NCBI RefSeq assembly: GCF_014489635.1
Contig: NZ_CP060828.1
Location: 3,138,001-3,202,000 of the forward strand
Origin: Streptomyces roseirectus
GTDB taxonomy: Bacteria; Actinomycetota; Actinomycetes; Streptomycetales; Streptomycetaceae
DNA length: 64,000 nt
Direction: 5' to 3'
How positions within the stretch are numbered: position 1 is the stretch's first letter; each line of letters begins with the position of its first letter. Under the pieces are notes generated by a model, which was not told where the DNA came from, made no database searches, and saw only the letters and a program-made list of their open reading frames with translations. This document shows, in pieces, positions 7,904 to 16,760 of the stretch. The translations under genes were made by a program, and so were the position numbers.

Positions 7904-10695
7904 CTACTTGCCTCCTCGGCTGGGCCCCCCGTGGCTTCCCCGGCAACGCCATGACTGTGACGCCGAACTGCCTCGCGCTGCCTGGGCACTTCACCCTCGG
8001 CCGGTCCCCCGCCGGACTCCGTCTCGGCGTCCCGGTATCCGGCCGCGACCCCCCGCCTAAACCCCCCGAGCTTCTTCCGCAGCGCCTCGGCGTCGACACC
8101 GCCCACCTTCGGCCGCACGGTCTCCTCCGGAGCCGTCACCTTCGGCGTCCGCTTGGGCAGCCCCTTCGAGGTGACCTGCTCAGCGGGCTCGGACTCGGGC
8201 TCGGGCTCCGGTTCGGGGTCGACTTCGCCGCGCGGCGCCGACGGCAGCAGGAGGGCCATGGTCGTCTCGGAGGAGACGGGAGACTCGGCGACGACGGGAG
8301 CTTCAGCGACGACGGAAGGTTCGGCCACGGGACGTTCGGCGACGACATCGGACTCGTCCCCGTCGGCCTCCGCGGACGCGGCGTGTTCATCGACGCCCTC
8401 GTCAACACCCCCGACGACGTCCTCGACTTCGACAGCACCGGCGTCCTCACCGGCGTCAGCCGGAACCCCGCCCCCCGCCGCACGGATCGCCCGCTCCGCC
8501 AGCTCGACCGCGAGATCCCCACCCCGCGAACGCACCCCGATGACATGGGAGTTGACCTCGGCATCGGCCCCCGGCAGAGAAACGGCCTTCGCGGCGACAG
8601 CCCCCGGCGAGGAAGCCGTCCCACCCCCCGACGGCGCCGGCGACAGCACCCCCGTCGGCACGACGACGACGGCCGCGGTCCCGGCGGACTTCTTCCGCAC
8701 CCTCAACCGGACGCGCACGGCGTGCCGCCCGGCGAGCCGGGAGACGACGAAGAGACCGAGCCCTTCCTCGCCCTCGAAGGGCACCTCGGGGTCGGACTCG
8801 GCGAGCCGCGCGTTGAGCGCGTCGAGACGGCCGGCCTCGATACCGTCACCCTCGTCCTGGACGGAGAGCATGACGTCGCCGTTCTCCAGGAGCCAGCCGG
8901 AGACCTCGACGGGCAGCTCGGCCGGCGAGAAGGACGTCGCGTTCTCCATCAACTCCGCGAGCAGATGCGAGAGATCGTCGGCGGCGAACCCGGCGATGTG
9001 GGCGTGCGCCGGGAGGGACGAGATCCGCACCCGGTCGTAGCGCTCGATCTCGGAGACGGCGGCCCGCACGACGTCCACCAGCGGTACCGGGCCGGGGTGT
9101 TGCTGCTCGTGCTCGGCCCCGGCGAGGACGAGCAGGTTCTCGCTGTGGCGCCGCATGACGGTGGCGAAGTGGTCGAGCTTGAAGAGCGTGGCCAGCCGCT
9201 CGGGGTCCTGCTCGCGCTCCTCCAGCCCCTCGATGACGGCGAGTTGACGCTCGACGAGGGCGAGCGTGCGCAGCGAGAGGTTGACGAAGGTCGATCCGAT
9301 GGACGCCCGCAGCCGCTCCAACTGCCCGGTGACGGCGTCGAGTTCGGCCCGCAGCTCCTCGCGCGCGTCGGCCATCTTCTGCCGCTGCCCGACGAGGTGT
9401 TTGCGGTCGGCCTCCAGGGTCCCGATCCGCTCGTACAGCCCGGCGGCGTGCGCGTGGAGGGCGTTGACGGACCGGACGACCTGCGCGAACTCGTCGTTGC
9501 GGCCGGTGAACTTGACGGGTTCCTCGGCGCCGGGGTCGTCCGCGTCGGCGAGCCGTGCGGCGCCCCGGCGGACGGCGGACAGCGGGCGGGTGAGGCTGCG
9601 GGCCATGCCGGTGGCGACGCCGACGGCGACCAGCATCAGCGCGCCGAGCAGCGCGACGCGCAGTTCGAGCGAGGTGACGTCGTCGTCGCGGAGGGCGGCC
9701 AATTCCTTGGTGCGCCGGTCGAAGAGGGACGCCTCGACGCCGCGCATCAGTTCGATGCGGGCGGACAGGGCGGCGTCCACCTCGTCGGGAGCGGCCGTCA
9801 AGTCCCGTTCACTGAGGGAGGGTTGGTCGGTGAGCTGGGCCAAGTACCGCTCGGCGGTGTCCGCTTCGCCCCCGGTGACCGTCGACTCGTACGCGTCGAC
9901 CATCCGCTCGGGTGCCGTCTCCCGGAAGTCGGCGAGCGCCGAGTCCGAGCGGACGCGGGCCTGTTGGGCGGCGGCGCTGAGGGCGTCGCGCAACTCGACG
10001 GAGCCGGAGGTGTCGTAGCCGTCGCCGGCCGGGACGTCGAGCGCGGCGACCAGCAACCCCCGTGCGGCGGCGGCCTGCTGGACGGCGGAGTCGAGTTCGG
10101 CGAGGGCGTAGGCACCCTCACCCGCGCGCGGCGGGGTCTGCTGGGCGAGCCGTTCGGCGAGGCGGTGCAGTTCGGTGACGGTCTCGCTGTAGGCGTCGTG
10201 GGCCTGGAGCGGGGTGCTCTTCCCGTCGAGCGCGTTCTTGCGGACGGCCGCGATGCCGGCGACGGCGGGCGGGAGGTTGCCGGCGGCGCGCAGGTCGGTG
10301 ATCTGGCGGTCGACGCGCGCGGTGATCTGGGTGTCCGGGGCGTGTTCCTTGTCGCGTCCGGTGGCGAGGTAGGCGGTGACCTGGTCGCGTTCGTCGGCGA
10401 GGGAGTGCGCGAGGACCAGCGCGTCCTGGGTCCGCTCGGCGAGCGTCACCAGGTCCTGGGAGTCCTTGAGTTCGGCGGAGAGCGCGAGCACGGACGGCGT
10501 ACCGGCCGCGCCGATCGCGGCGGCGACCACGGCGACGGCGATGATCAGCCGGTTGCGCACATGGGTCGGACGGCCCTTGCCGACGGGCGGCTGCGGCTGC
10601 ACGCCCGAAGCACCTGAAGTGCCCGCCGCACCCGAGGCCCCGGAGGCCGACTGTTCTGTGCGCCGAGGCCGCGTCTTCTGCACCGGTGCTCGCAT
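7900..10695 (-). CDS. cvnA: Conservon sensor histidine kinase-like protein CvnA (nitrate/nitrite-sensor type)
   Basis: This large membrane sensor has about 931 residues. After a basic, low-complexity N-terminus comes a transmembrane helix (LIIAVAVVAAAIGAAGTPSV), an extracytoplasmic helical NIT-like domain of about 270 residues, a second helix (VALLGALMLVAVGVATGMA), a HAMP segment, a coiled coil and a GHKL ATPase domain (LLAELMENATSFSPAELPVE; QDEGDGIEAG; EGLGLFVVSRLAGRHAVRV). A conventional phospho-acceptor H-box is not obvious, as expected for CvnA. The last 230 residues are acidic, low-complexity and variable. ATG 10695 is preferred; the frame is open upstream. It heads cvnABCD plus the monooxygenase gene, with four-base overlaps. 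Confidence 0.9.
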   Translation of the reverse strand: MRAPVQKTRPRRTEQSASGASGAAGTSGASGVQPQPPVGKGRPTHVRNRLIIAVAVVAAAIGAAGTPSVLALSAELKDSQDLVTLAERTQDALVLAHSLADERDQVTAYLATGRDKEHAPDTQITARVDRQITDLRAAGNLPPAVAGIAAVRKNALDGKSTPLQAHDAYSETVTELHRLAERLAQQTPPRAGEGAYALAELDSAVQQAAAARGLLVAALDVPAGDGYDTSGSVELRDALSAAAQQARVRSDSALADFRETAPERMVDAYESTVTGGEADTAERYLAQLTDQPSLSERDLTAAPDEVDAALSARIELMRGVEASLFDRRTKELAALRDDDVTSLELRVALLGALMLVAVGVATGMARSLTRPLSAVRRGAARLADADDPGAEEPVKFTGRNDEFAQVVRSVNALHAHAAGLYERIGTLEADRKHLVGQRQKMADAREELRAELDAVTGQLERLRASIGSTFVNLSLRTLALVERQLAVIEGLEEREQDPERLATLFKLDHFATVMRRHSENLLVLAGAEHEQQHPGPVPLVDVVRAAVSEIERYDRVRISSLPAHAHIAGFAADDLSHLLAELMENATSFSPAELPVEVSGWLLENGDVMLSVQDEGDGIEAGRLDALNARLAESDPEVPFEGEEGLGLFVVSRLAGRHAVRVRLRVRKKSAGTAAVVVVPTGVLSPAPSGGGTASSPGAVAAKAVSLPGADAEVNSHVIGVRSRGGDLAVELAERAIRAAGGGVPADAGEDAGAVEVEDVVGGVDEGVDEHAASAEADGDESDVVAERPVAEPSVVAEAPVVAESPVSSETTMALLLPSAPRGEVDPEPEPEPESEPAEQVTSKGLPKRTPKVTAPEETVRPKVGGVDAEALRKKLGGFRRGVAAGYRDAETESGGGPAEGEVPRQREAVRRHSHGVAGEATGGPAEEASS

Positions 10696-11052
10696 TCCTG
10701 ACTCGTGTACCCATGGGACCGGATGACGCTCGGTCAACAACAGCGCACAACCGGTACGGTCCCCGACCCTCCCAGTGCCGGTGGGCGGGAAGCGCTCATC
10801 ACCTGACCCGCCACCCGAAGGAGTGAACATCGGAGGGGAGTTGGCGGGCAAGTTCCGCCGTCGCGCGCGGGCGCGTCGCGCAGCGGGCCGGTTGGACGCG
10901 GGCGCCGGGCTTTGACACCATTCGCCGCCACGCCTTCCCCGAGCACCCGATTCCCACCCAAATCACCCCGCTGACCTGCAAAGAAGCGCCAACGGGACGA
11001 TCACGGCGAGCCGTTCACCCGCTGTATGCGCGCGCATGTGCAGACTGGCGGG
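10696..11052 (-). other. Divergent intergenic region between cvnA and the PP2C-like gene
   Basis: About 357 bp separate the divergent starts. It should hold the conservon promoter and that of the PP2C-like gene. The cvnA frame is open through part of it (to 10851) without a convincing ribosome binding site. I see no RNA gene, repeat or clear operator. Confidence 0.5.
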
Positions 11053-11841
11053 ATGCGTACGGAACTTGTGTCCGAGCCGGGCGATCCGGCCCGCCCCAAC
11101 GAGGACTTCGCCGCGCTCGCCGTTCCCGCAGCCGGACAGGGGGGCGTGCTCGTCGTGCTGGACGGCGTGACGCCGCCACGCGGCCCGACCGGCTGCGTGC
11201 ACACGGTCCCCTGGTACACCGCGCGGCTCGGCGGAGCGCTGACCGAACTGACCGCTTCTCGCCGGGATGTTCCGCTGGCCGAGGCGCTGTCCCTGGCGAT
11301 CGACCGAACCGCGACCTCCCATTCACAAACCTGTGACCTTTCTCACCCACGCACACCGCAGGCGACGGTCGCCCTGGCCCGGTGGGACGAGCGGCACGTG
11401 GACCATCTCGTCCTCTCCGACGCGGCGCTCCTCCTGGAGTCCCCCGACGGCACGGTCACCCCGGTCCTCGACGACCGCCTCGCCCGCCTGCCCCGCGCAC
11501 TGCTCGTCTCCGACGAGGTCGCCGACGCGCGCGCCCGCAACAAGGAGGGCGGCTTCTTCACCGCCGCCGCCGACCCGTCCGTGGCCGCCCGCGCGGTGAC
11601 GGGGCGCGTGGCGCGCGCGGACGTCCACTCCCTGCTCGGGCTGACGGACGGGGCCGGCCGGTGGGTCGAGACGTTCCACGAGGGCGACTGGGCCGACCTG
11701 CCCGCGTACGTCCGCAAGGCGGGCCCCGGCGGACTCGTGCGCCGGGTGCGGGAGTTGGAGACGTCCGACGCCGAGGCGCGGATGTTCCTGGGCCGCGCCA
11801 AGACGCACGACGACGCGACGGCCGTCTACGTGGAGCCGTAA
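11053..11841 (+). CDS. PP2C-like protein phosphatase family protein
   Basis: The 262-residue protein has the general PP2C/integrin-like layout of short streptomycete PP2C-type proteins: PNEDFAALAV near residue 20 (the D of the metal-binding strand), LVVLDGVTP (the VxDG strand that coordinates metal), HLVLSDAALLLESPDG, and the C-terminal KTHDDATAVYVEP matching the DDxT/A motif. A metal-dependent Ser/Thr phosphatase, or a degenerate relative, is therefore likely. ATG 11053 (MRTELVSEPG) follows a weak GGCGGG; an upstream in-frame ATG at 11026 lacks a better site. It stands alone and converges on the marR gene, 17 bp away. Confidence 0.82.
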   Translation: MRTELVSEPGDPARPNEDFAALAVPAAGQGGVLVVLDGVTPPRGPTGCVHTVPWYTARLGGALTELTASRRDVPLAEALSLAIDRTATSHSQTCDLSHPRTPQATVALARWDERHVDHLVLSDAALLLESPDGTVTPVLDDRLARLPRALLVSDEVADARARNKEGGFFTAAADPSVAARAVTGRVARADVHSLLGLTDGAGRWVETFHEGDWADLPAYVRKAGPGGLVRRVRELETSDAEARMFLGRAKTHDDATAVYVEP

Positions 11842-11858
11842 CCCCCGTCCACCGCGCC

Positions 11859-12326
11859 CTACTTCTCCATCACCTGGTTCAACTCGGCCAGCAGCCGCGC
11901 CAGTTCGGCGACCTCCTTGCGGTCCCAGTGGGCGAGCTGGCTGACGTAGATCGCGCGGCGCGCCTCGCGGACCCGGCTCACCCTGCGCCGCCCCTCCTCG
12001 GTCAGCTCGACGAGCCAGGCCCGGCCGTCGGCGGGGTCGGGCTCGCGGCCGATCAGCCCCAGCTCCTCCAGCGCCCGCAACTGCCGGGACATCGTCGCCT
12101 TGCCGACGCCGATGTACGCGGCGAGTTCGGTGGCCCGGCGCCGCCCGCTCTCCTCCAGCCGCACGAGCAGCCCGTACGCGGCCGGCTCCAGGTCCGGGTG
12201 CACCTCGCGGGCCATCTCGCCCTGGTTCGCGCGAGCCCGCCGCAGCAACACGGTCAGCTCCCGCTCCAGCGAGAGGAACTCCCGGTCGGCCCCTCCCACC
12301 ACGCCGCCGTTCCCGTCGTCACTCAC
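11859..12326 (-). CDS. MarR-family transcriptional regulator
   Basis: The 155-residue winged-helix protein has the MarR layout: an N-terminal dimerisation helix, DLEPAAYGLLVRLEESGRRR, recognition helix (YIGVGKATMSRQLRALEELG), and the wing with the D-x-R signature (PDPADGRAWLVELTEEGRRR). The ligand is unknown. GTG 12326 is selected because AGGGAG lies six bases upstream. It is the next gene after lon on the same strand, but a strong hairpin between them makes independent transcription likely. From memory the lon/marR neighbourhood is conserved in streptomycetes. Confidence 0.92.
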   Translation of the reverse strand: MSDDGNGGVVGGADREFLSLERELTVLLRRARANQGEMAREVHPDLEPAAYGLLVRLEESGRRRATELAAYIGVGKATMSRQLRALEELGLIGREPDPADGRAWLVELTEEGRRRVSRVREARRAIYVSQLAHWDRKEVAELARLLAELNQVMEK

Positions 12327-12476
12327 TTCGGTGCTCCCTGTCGTCCACCGGCACATCGCCGCAGTTCGGACAGTATTTCGCAGGTCGGCGTAGGGGGCTT
12401 GTCAGAGGACGGCCCCAGTTGTTCCGAGGGGACGGCGACGGCGTGCAGATTCCGCGAAGACCCTCAAGACGGACAC

Positions 12477-12512
12477 GGAGGCCGGGCTTCCTCGAGGGAA
12501 ACCCGAGCCTCC
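12477..12512 (-). terminator. Hairpin terminator downstream of lon
   Basis: A long interrupted inverted repeat: GGAGGC...CGGGCTTCC on one arm pairs with GGGAAACCCG...GCCTCC on the other around TCGA. It lies 30 bp beyond the lon stop and upstream of the marR start, so it most likely ends lon transcription. There is no long T-tract, as is usual in streptomycetes. Confidence 0.65.
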
Positions 12513-12541
12513 GCCCATCCGACAGCGCCCTCCCCCAGTGC

Positions 12542-14974
12542 TTAACGCCTGGGAGGTGCCCCCACCGCCGCCATCGGAACCTCTACCGTCACCGGCGTCA
12601 GCGCCAGCTCCAGCACCTGCCGGACGTCCGTGACGGCGTGGACGTCGAGCTTGTCCAGCACCTCCGCCGGGACGTCGTCCAGGTCGGCCTCGTTGCGCTT
12701 GGGGATGATGACGGTCCGCACCCCGGCCCGGTGCGCGGCGAGCAGCTTCTGCTTGACGCCGCCGATGGGCAGGACGCGCCCGGTCAGGGACACCTCGCCG
12801 GTCATCGCGACGTCCGTGCGGACCAGCCGCCCGGAGAGCAGCGAGGCCAGCGCGGTCGTCATGGTGATGCCGGCGCTCGGGCCGTCCTTGGGGACCGCGC
12901 CCGCCGGGAAGTGGATGTGCACGCCCCGGTCCTTGAGGTCACCGACCGGCAGTTCCAGCTCGGCGCCGCGCGAGCGCAGGAAGCTGAGCGCGATCTGCGC
13001 GGACTCCTTCATGACGTCGCCGAGCTGCCCGGTCAGGGTGAGCCCCGCCGCGCCCGTCTCCGGGTCGGCCAGGGACGCCTCGACGAACAGGACGTCGCCG
13101 CCCGCGCCGGTCACCGCGAGGCCGGTCGCGACGCCCGGGACGGCCGTGCGGCGCTCGGCGGGGTCCTGGGCGGACTCGGGCACGTGGTGCGGGCGCCCGA
13201 TGAGGCCGCGCAGCTCCTCGTCGGTGACGGTGAACGGCAGTTCCCGCTCGCCCAGTTCGTGCTGGGCGGCGACCTTGCGCAGCAGGCGCGCGATGGACCG
13301 CTCCAGGGTGCGTACGCCCGCCTCGCGCGTGTACTCCCCGGCGAGCTTGCGCAGGGCGCTCTCGTCGAGGGTGACCTCGTCCGCGCTCAGGCCCGCGCGC
13401 TCCAGTTGGCGCGGGAGCAGGTGGTCGCGGGCGATGACGACCTTCTCGTCCTCGGTGTAGCCGTCGAGGCGGACCAGCTCCATGCGGTCGAGCAGGGCCT
13501 CCGGGATGGCCTCCAGGACGTTGGCCGTGGCGAGGAACACCACGTCCGACAGGTCGAGTTCGACCTCCAGGTAGTGGTCGCGGAAGGTGTGGTTCTGCGC
13601 CGGGTCGAGGACTTCGAGGAGGGCGGCGGCCGGGTCGCCCCGGAAGTCGGAGCCGACCTTGTCGATCTCGTCGAGCAGGACGACCGGGTTCATCGAGCCG
13701 GCCTCCTTGATCGCCCGCACGATCCGGCCGGGCAGCGCGCCGACGTACGTGCGCCGGTGGCCCCTGATCTCGGCCTCGTCGCGGACGCCGCCGAGGGCGA
13801 CGCGGACGAACTTACGGCCCATCGCGTGCGCGACGCTCTCGCCGAGGCTCGTCTTGCCGACGCCGGGCGGGCCGACGAGGGCGAGGACGGCGCCCCCGCG
13901 CCGGCCGCCGATGACACCGAGGCCGCGGTCGCCGCGCCGCTTGCGCACGGCCAGGTACTCGGTGATGCGCTCCTTCACGTCCTCCAGGCCCGCGTGCTCG
14001 GCGTCCAGGACGGACTTGGCGCCCTGGATGTCGTAGGCGTCCTCGGTGCGTTCGTTCCACGGGAGTTCGAGGACCGTGTCGAGCCAGGTGCGGATCCAGG
14101 AGCCCTCCGGGGACTGGTCGCTGGACCGCTCCAGCTTGTCGACCTCCTTGAGGGCCGCCTCGCGGACCTTCTCGGGCAGGTCGGCGGCCTCCACGCGGGC
14201 GCGGTAGTCGTCGGACTCCTCGGCCGAGTCCTTGCCGGTCTCGCCGTTCAGCTCACGCAGCTCCTTGCGGACGGCGTCGAGCTGGCGCCTGAGCAGGAAC
14301 TCGCGCTGCTGCTTGTCGACGCCCTCCTGGACGTCCTTGGCGATCGTCTCGGCGACGTCCTGCTCGGCGAGGTGGTCGCGGAGCTGGGCGGTGGCCAGCT
14401 TCAGGCGGGCGATCGGGTCGGCCGTCTCCAGCAGCTCGATCTTCTGGTCGAGGGTCAGGAACGGGGAGTAGCCGGAGTTGTCGGCCAGCGCGGAGACGTC
14501 GTCGATGGCCTGGACGCGGTCGACGACCTGCCAGGCGCCGCGCTTGCGCAGCCACGCGGTGGCCAGCGCCTTGTACTCCTTGACGAGTTCGCCGACGCTG
14601 CCCGGCAGCGGGTCGGGCAGCGTCTCGTCGACCCTGTTGCCCTCGACCCACAGCGCGGCGCCCGGTCCGGTGGTCCCGGCGCCGATCTTCACACGCGCCC
14701 GCGCACGAATGAGCGCCCCCGGATCCCCGTCCGCGAGCCGCCCGACCTGCTCCACGGTCCCGAGCACACCCGTCCCGGCGTAATTCCCGTCCACCCGCGG
14801 CACCAACAGCACCCTCGGCTTGCCCGGTTCACTCCGCGCCGCGGCCTGCGCCGCCTCCACCGCGGCCCGCACATCGGCGTCATTCAGATCCAGCGGAACC
14901 ACCATGCCCGGCAGAACGACCTCGCCGTCGAGCGGCAGCACGGGCAGAGTGAGCGTTGAGGACGACGAAGCCAT
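12542..14974 (-). CDS. lon: ATP-dependent protease Lon
   Basis: The 810-residue product has the full bacterial Lon layout: an N-terminal substrate-binding (PUA-like) domain (LTLPVLPLDGEVVLPGMVVP), a long coiled coil, an AAA+ module with Walker A (GPPGVGKT) and Walker B (NPVVLLDEIDKVG), and a C-terminal protease with catalytic Ser about 700 (KDGPSAG) and Lys about 743 (GGVKQK). It degrades misfolded and regulatory proteins in the cytosol. ATG 14974 is chosen over an upstream in-frame codon because AAGGGGAG lies just before it. An HspR-type HAIR element overlaps the promoter, so heat-shock control is expected. Confidence 0.97.
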   Translation of the reverse strand: MASSSSTLTLPVLPLDGEVVLPGMVVPLDLNDADVRAAVEAAQAAARSEPGKPRVLLVPRVDGNYAGTGVLGTVEQVGRLADGDPGALIRARARVKIGAGTTGPGAALWVEGNRVDETLPDPLPGSVGELVKEYKALATAWLRKRGAWQVVDRVQAIDDVSALADNSGYSPFLTLDQKIELLETADPIARLKLATAQLRDHLAEQDVAETIAKDVQEGVDKQQREFLLRRQLDAVRKELRELNGETGKDSAEESDDYRARVEAADLPEKVREAALKEVDKLERSSDQSPEGSWIRTWLDTVLELPWNERTEDAYDIQGAKSVLDAEHAGLEDVKERITEYLAVRKRRGDRGLGVIGGRRGGAVLALVGPPGVGKTSLGESVAHAMGRKFVRVALGGVRDEAEIRGHRRTYVGALPGRIVRAIKEAGSMNPVVLLDEIDKVGSDFRGDPAAALLEVLDPAQNHTFRDHYLEVELDLSDVVFLATANVLEAIPEALLDRMELVRLDGYTEDEKVVIARDHLLPRQLERAGLSADEVTLDESALRKLAGEYTREAGVRTLERSIARLLRKVAAQHELGERELPFTVTDEELRGLIGRPHHVPESAQDPAERRTAVPGVATGLAVTGAGGDVLFVEASLADPETGAAGLTLTGQLGDVMKESAQIALSFLRSRGAELELPVGDLKDRGVHIHFPAGAVPKDGPSAGITMTTALASLLSGRLVRTDVAMTGEVSLTGRVLPIGGVKQKLLAAHRAGVRTVIIPKRNEADLDDVPAEVLDKLDVHAVTDVRQVLELALTPVTVEVPMAAVGAPPRR

Positions 14975-14995
14975 GATCTCCCCTTCGGCAGTCAA

Positions 14996-15016
14996 GTTGA
15001 GCTATGCCGACTCAAT
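14996..15016 (-). promoter_or_regulatory. HAIR-type operator (HspR binding site) upstream of lon
   Basis: The dyad TTGAG-CTATGCCG-ACTCAA closely matches the HAIR consensus CTTGAGT-N7-ACTCAAG bound by the heat-shock repressor HspR. It ends about 20 bp upstream of the lon ATG. HspR control of lon is established in S. lividans, so the match in this position is convincing. Confidence 0.8.
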
Positions 15017-15566
15017 GCACCTGAGCCCCCAAATGTTCCCCACCCCGTGTTCGCCGTGAGCGATCACCAAGAACACGCAGGCCAGAGCCGTTGTCAGTGC
15101 CGGATGCGACGGTGGAGACCAGCGAGACGAGGGGGAGGCGCGGATGGGATCACGGACAACCGACACCTACGACAACAACACGACGACCGATTTCGGTGGC
15201 GCCCAGCGGGGAGATTCCGGTGAACCCGCCAACACGGCGGGGAGCGGCGCCCCGCCGGGTGGTGCAGAGCCCTCCGGACCGCACCCGTCCGAGCGCTGCG
15301 ATCGTCGGCGAGGGCCGCCCGACCCTGGGTCGGCAGGCGGAACTCGGCCGCGACCCGCGGGGCCGCGACGGCCGAGCGGCGCACCACCGGGCGGGACGCC
15401 ACTGGAGCCGAGGCCGCTACCGCGGCCGGTCGCGTCCCGTTGGGTGGTGCACCGGCGTGGGCCCCGCGACTCCGCGGGTCGGCCCGTTACGCCGTCGCCG
15501 GCGACAGCCCAGGCGGACCGAACCTCAGCCGGCCCCGGTGGGCCAACCCGCCCCGTAAACCCCGGC
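15017..15566. other. Stretch without a convincing gene between lon and the small gene at 15567
   Basis: These 550 bp hold the upstream part of the lon promoter and then sequence with no clear coding signal. An open frame on the plus strand from ATG 15144 starts well (good third-position GC, Asp/Asn/Thr-rich), but the signal then fades and seems to shift to another frame around 15300. It could be a decayed gene or a spacer of biased composition. No repeats or RNA genes are seen. Confidence 0.4.
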
Positions 15567-15827
15567 TCAGCGGCGGCGGAACAAGCAGACCAGTGCCGCT
15601 CGCTCACCCGTGAGGGTCTTGCTCTCGGTCGCCGACATGTCCGAGAGGGTCCAGCCCTGGCTCTCGATGGCTTCGATCTGTTCGCCGACGCCGGCCATGA
15701 GGCCGGTGGAGCGGGAGGAGGTGCCGGCTTCGATGATTTTGAAGACGAGGACTTGGCGGCCTTCGGCGTATGCCTGTGCGGCGACGCGGACCGCCTCGTT
15801 GGCCTTGGCGTTGTTGATGAAACCCAT
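15567..15827 (-). CDS. Small conserved hypothetical protein
   Basis: The 86-residue protein begins MGFINNAKANEAVRVAAQAY and contains a strand-helix pattern (RQVLVFKIIEAG, IEAIESQGWTLSDMSATESK, ERAALVCLFRRR). The E-x-I-N/E-x-x-G-W-x-L core recalls small DUF4177-like proteins, but I would not assign it firmly. There is no signal peptide or membrane segment. ATG 15827 has AGGGGGA upstream; the open frame extends further without a ribosome binding site. It is monocistronic and divergent from the GNAT gene. Confidence 0.8.
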   Translation of the reverse strand: MGFINNAKANEAVRVAAQAYAEGRQVLVFKIIEAGTSSRSTGLMAGVGEQIEAIESQGWTLSDMSATESKTLTGERAALVCLFRRR

Positions 15828-15934
15828 GGTTCCCCCTGAGGTGGGCGTGATGGAGGGGACATCATGCTTGACCTGGGGATCACGATCCATCAAGGTAAGG
15901 GTTCACAGCCGGTGGAGAGCCTTACGGAGTTGCC

Positions 15935-16588
15935 GTGAACGACATTGTGGGGGCCTGGGTCGAGGGCTGGACCGTCTCGCGGGGCGCTGCCCCTCCCGTG
16001 CGGGAGACCTGGGGGTTCACGATCGACGTGGGGAGGCCCGACCACGTCCACCGGCACGTGTTCGGGGAGGCCGCCGACGAGGCCACCGTGCGGAAGGTCG
16101 CGGGCGAGGTGACCGGCAGCGGGGTGTGGCTGAAGGTCTTCCGGGACCCCTCGGTCGTGGAGCCCTGGCTGGGCCCGGGATGGTGGGTGGACCCCGAACC
16201 CGGCTGGCTGATGACCACGCCCCTCACCCCGACCGTGCCCACATCCCTCGCCCCGGCGCCGGAAGCCGCCGCCCCGGAGGGGTACACCCTGCGGAGTTGG
16301 ACCCGCGCGGGCGTCACCCGTGTCCTCGTCGCCGCGCCGGACGGCTCCTTCGCGGCCGGCGGACAGACCGCCGTCACCGGCGAGGAGGCCGTCTTCGACC
16401 AGATAGAGACCAGCCCCGCCCACCGCCGCCGGGGACTCGGCACGACCGTCATGCGCGCGCTCCAGTCCGCCGCCGCGACCCAGGGCGCCCGCACCGGCGT
16501 CCTCGTGGGAACCCCCGTCGGCCGGGCCCTGTACGAGACGCTGGGCTGGCGGACCACGGCGACCCTGACGAGCGCGAAGAAGACCTGA
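15935..16588 (+). CDS. GNAT-family N-acetyltransferase
   Basis: The 217-residue protein has a GNAT domain in its C-terminal half: the acetyl-CoA-binding motif A reads SPAHRRRGLGTTVMRALQSA (R-R-x-G-x-G/A) at about residues 157-176, followed by VGTPVGRALYETLGWRTTAT, the usual YxxxGW end of the fold. The N-terminal 100 residues form a family-specific extension containing many Trp. Substrate unknown. GTG 15935 is supported by GGAG five bases upstream. It stands alone. Confidence 0.88.
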   Translation: MNDIVGAWVEGWTVSRGAAPPVRETWGFTIDVGRPDHVHRHVFGEAADEATVRKVAGEVTGSGVWLKVFRDPSVVEPWLGPGWWVDPEPGWLMTTPLTPTVPTSLAPAPEAAAPEGYTLRSWTRAGVTRVLVAAPDGSFAAGGQTAVTGEEAVFDQIETSPAHRRRGLGTTVMRALQSAAATQGARTGVLVGTPVGRALYETLGWRTTATLTSAKKT

Positions 16589-16600
16589 GGCGCCACCCCT

Positions 16601-16680
16601 CACCCCAACACCCCGCCGCTCACCCCAACGCCCCGCCCCTCACCCCAACACTCCGCCCTCGACCCGACGCCCCCGCCCGG
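16601..16680. repeat. Intergenic tandem repeat, 20-bp unit, four copies
   Basis: Three near-identical copies of CACCCCAACRCCCCGCCNCT plus a fourth, degenerate copy lie just downstream of the GNAT stop codon. It is a small VNTR-like array with no coding role. Confidence 0.8.
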
Positions 16681-16760
16681 CAATCCAACCCCGCCGGACG
16701 TTGCCTCCCACTTTCCCCATTCCCCCCGAACCGCCGCCCGATCCTGACCACAATGCGCTC

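Noticed and set aside
7951..10617. Long open frame antisense to cvnA
   Set aside because: The cvnA product has recognisable NIT-like, HAMP and ATPase regions; the antisense product has none and is a by-product of high GC.
12419..14959. Long open frame antisense to lon
   Set aside because: Lon is complete with all catalytic motifs; the antisense translation is Leu/Gly/Val/Asp/Arg-rich without domains.
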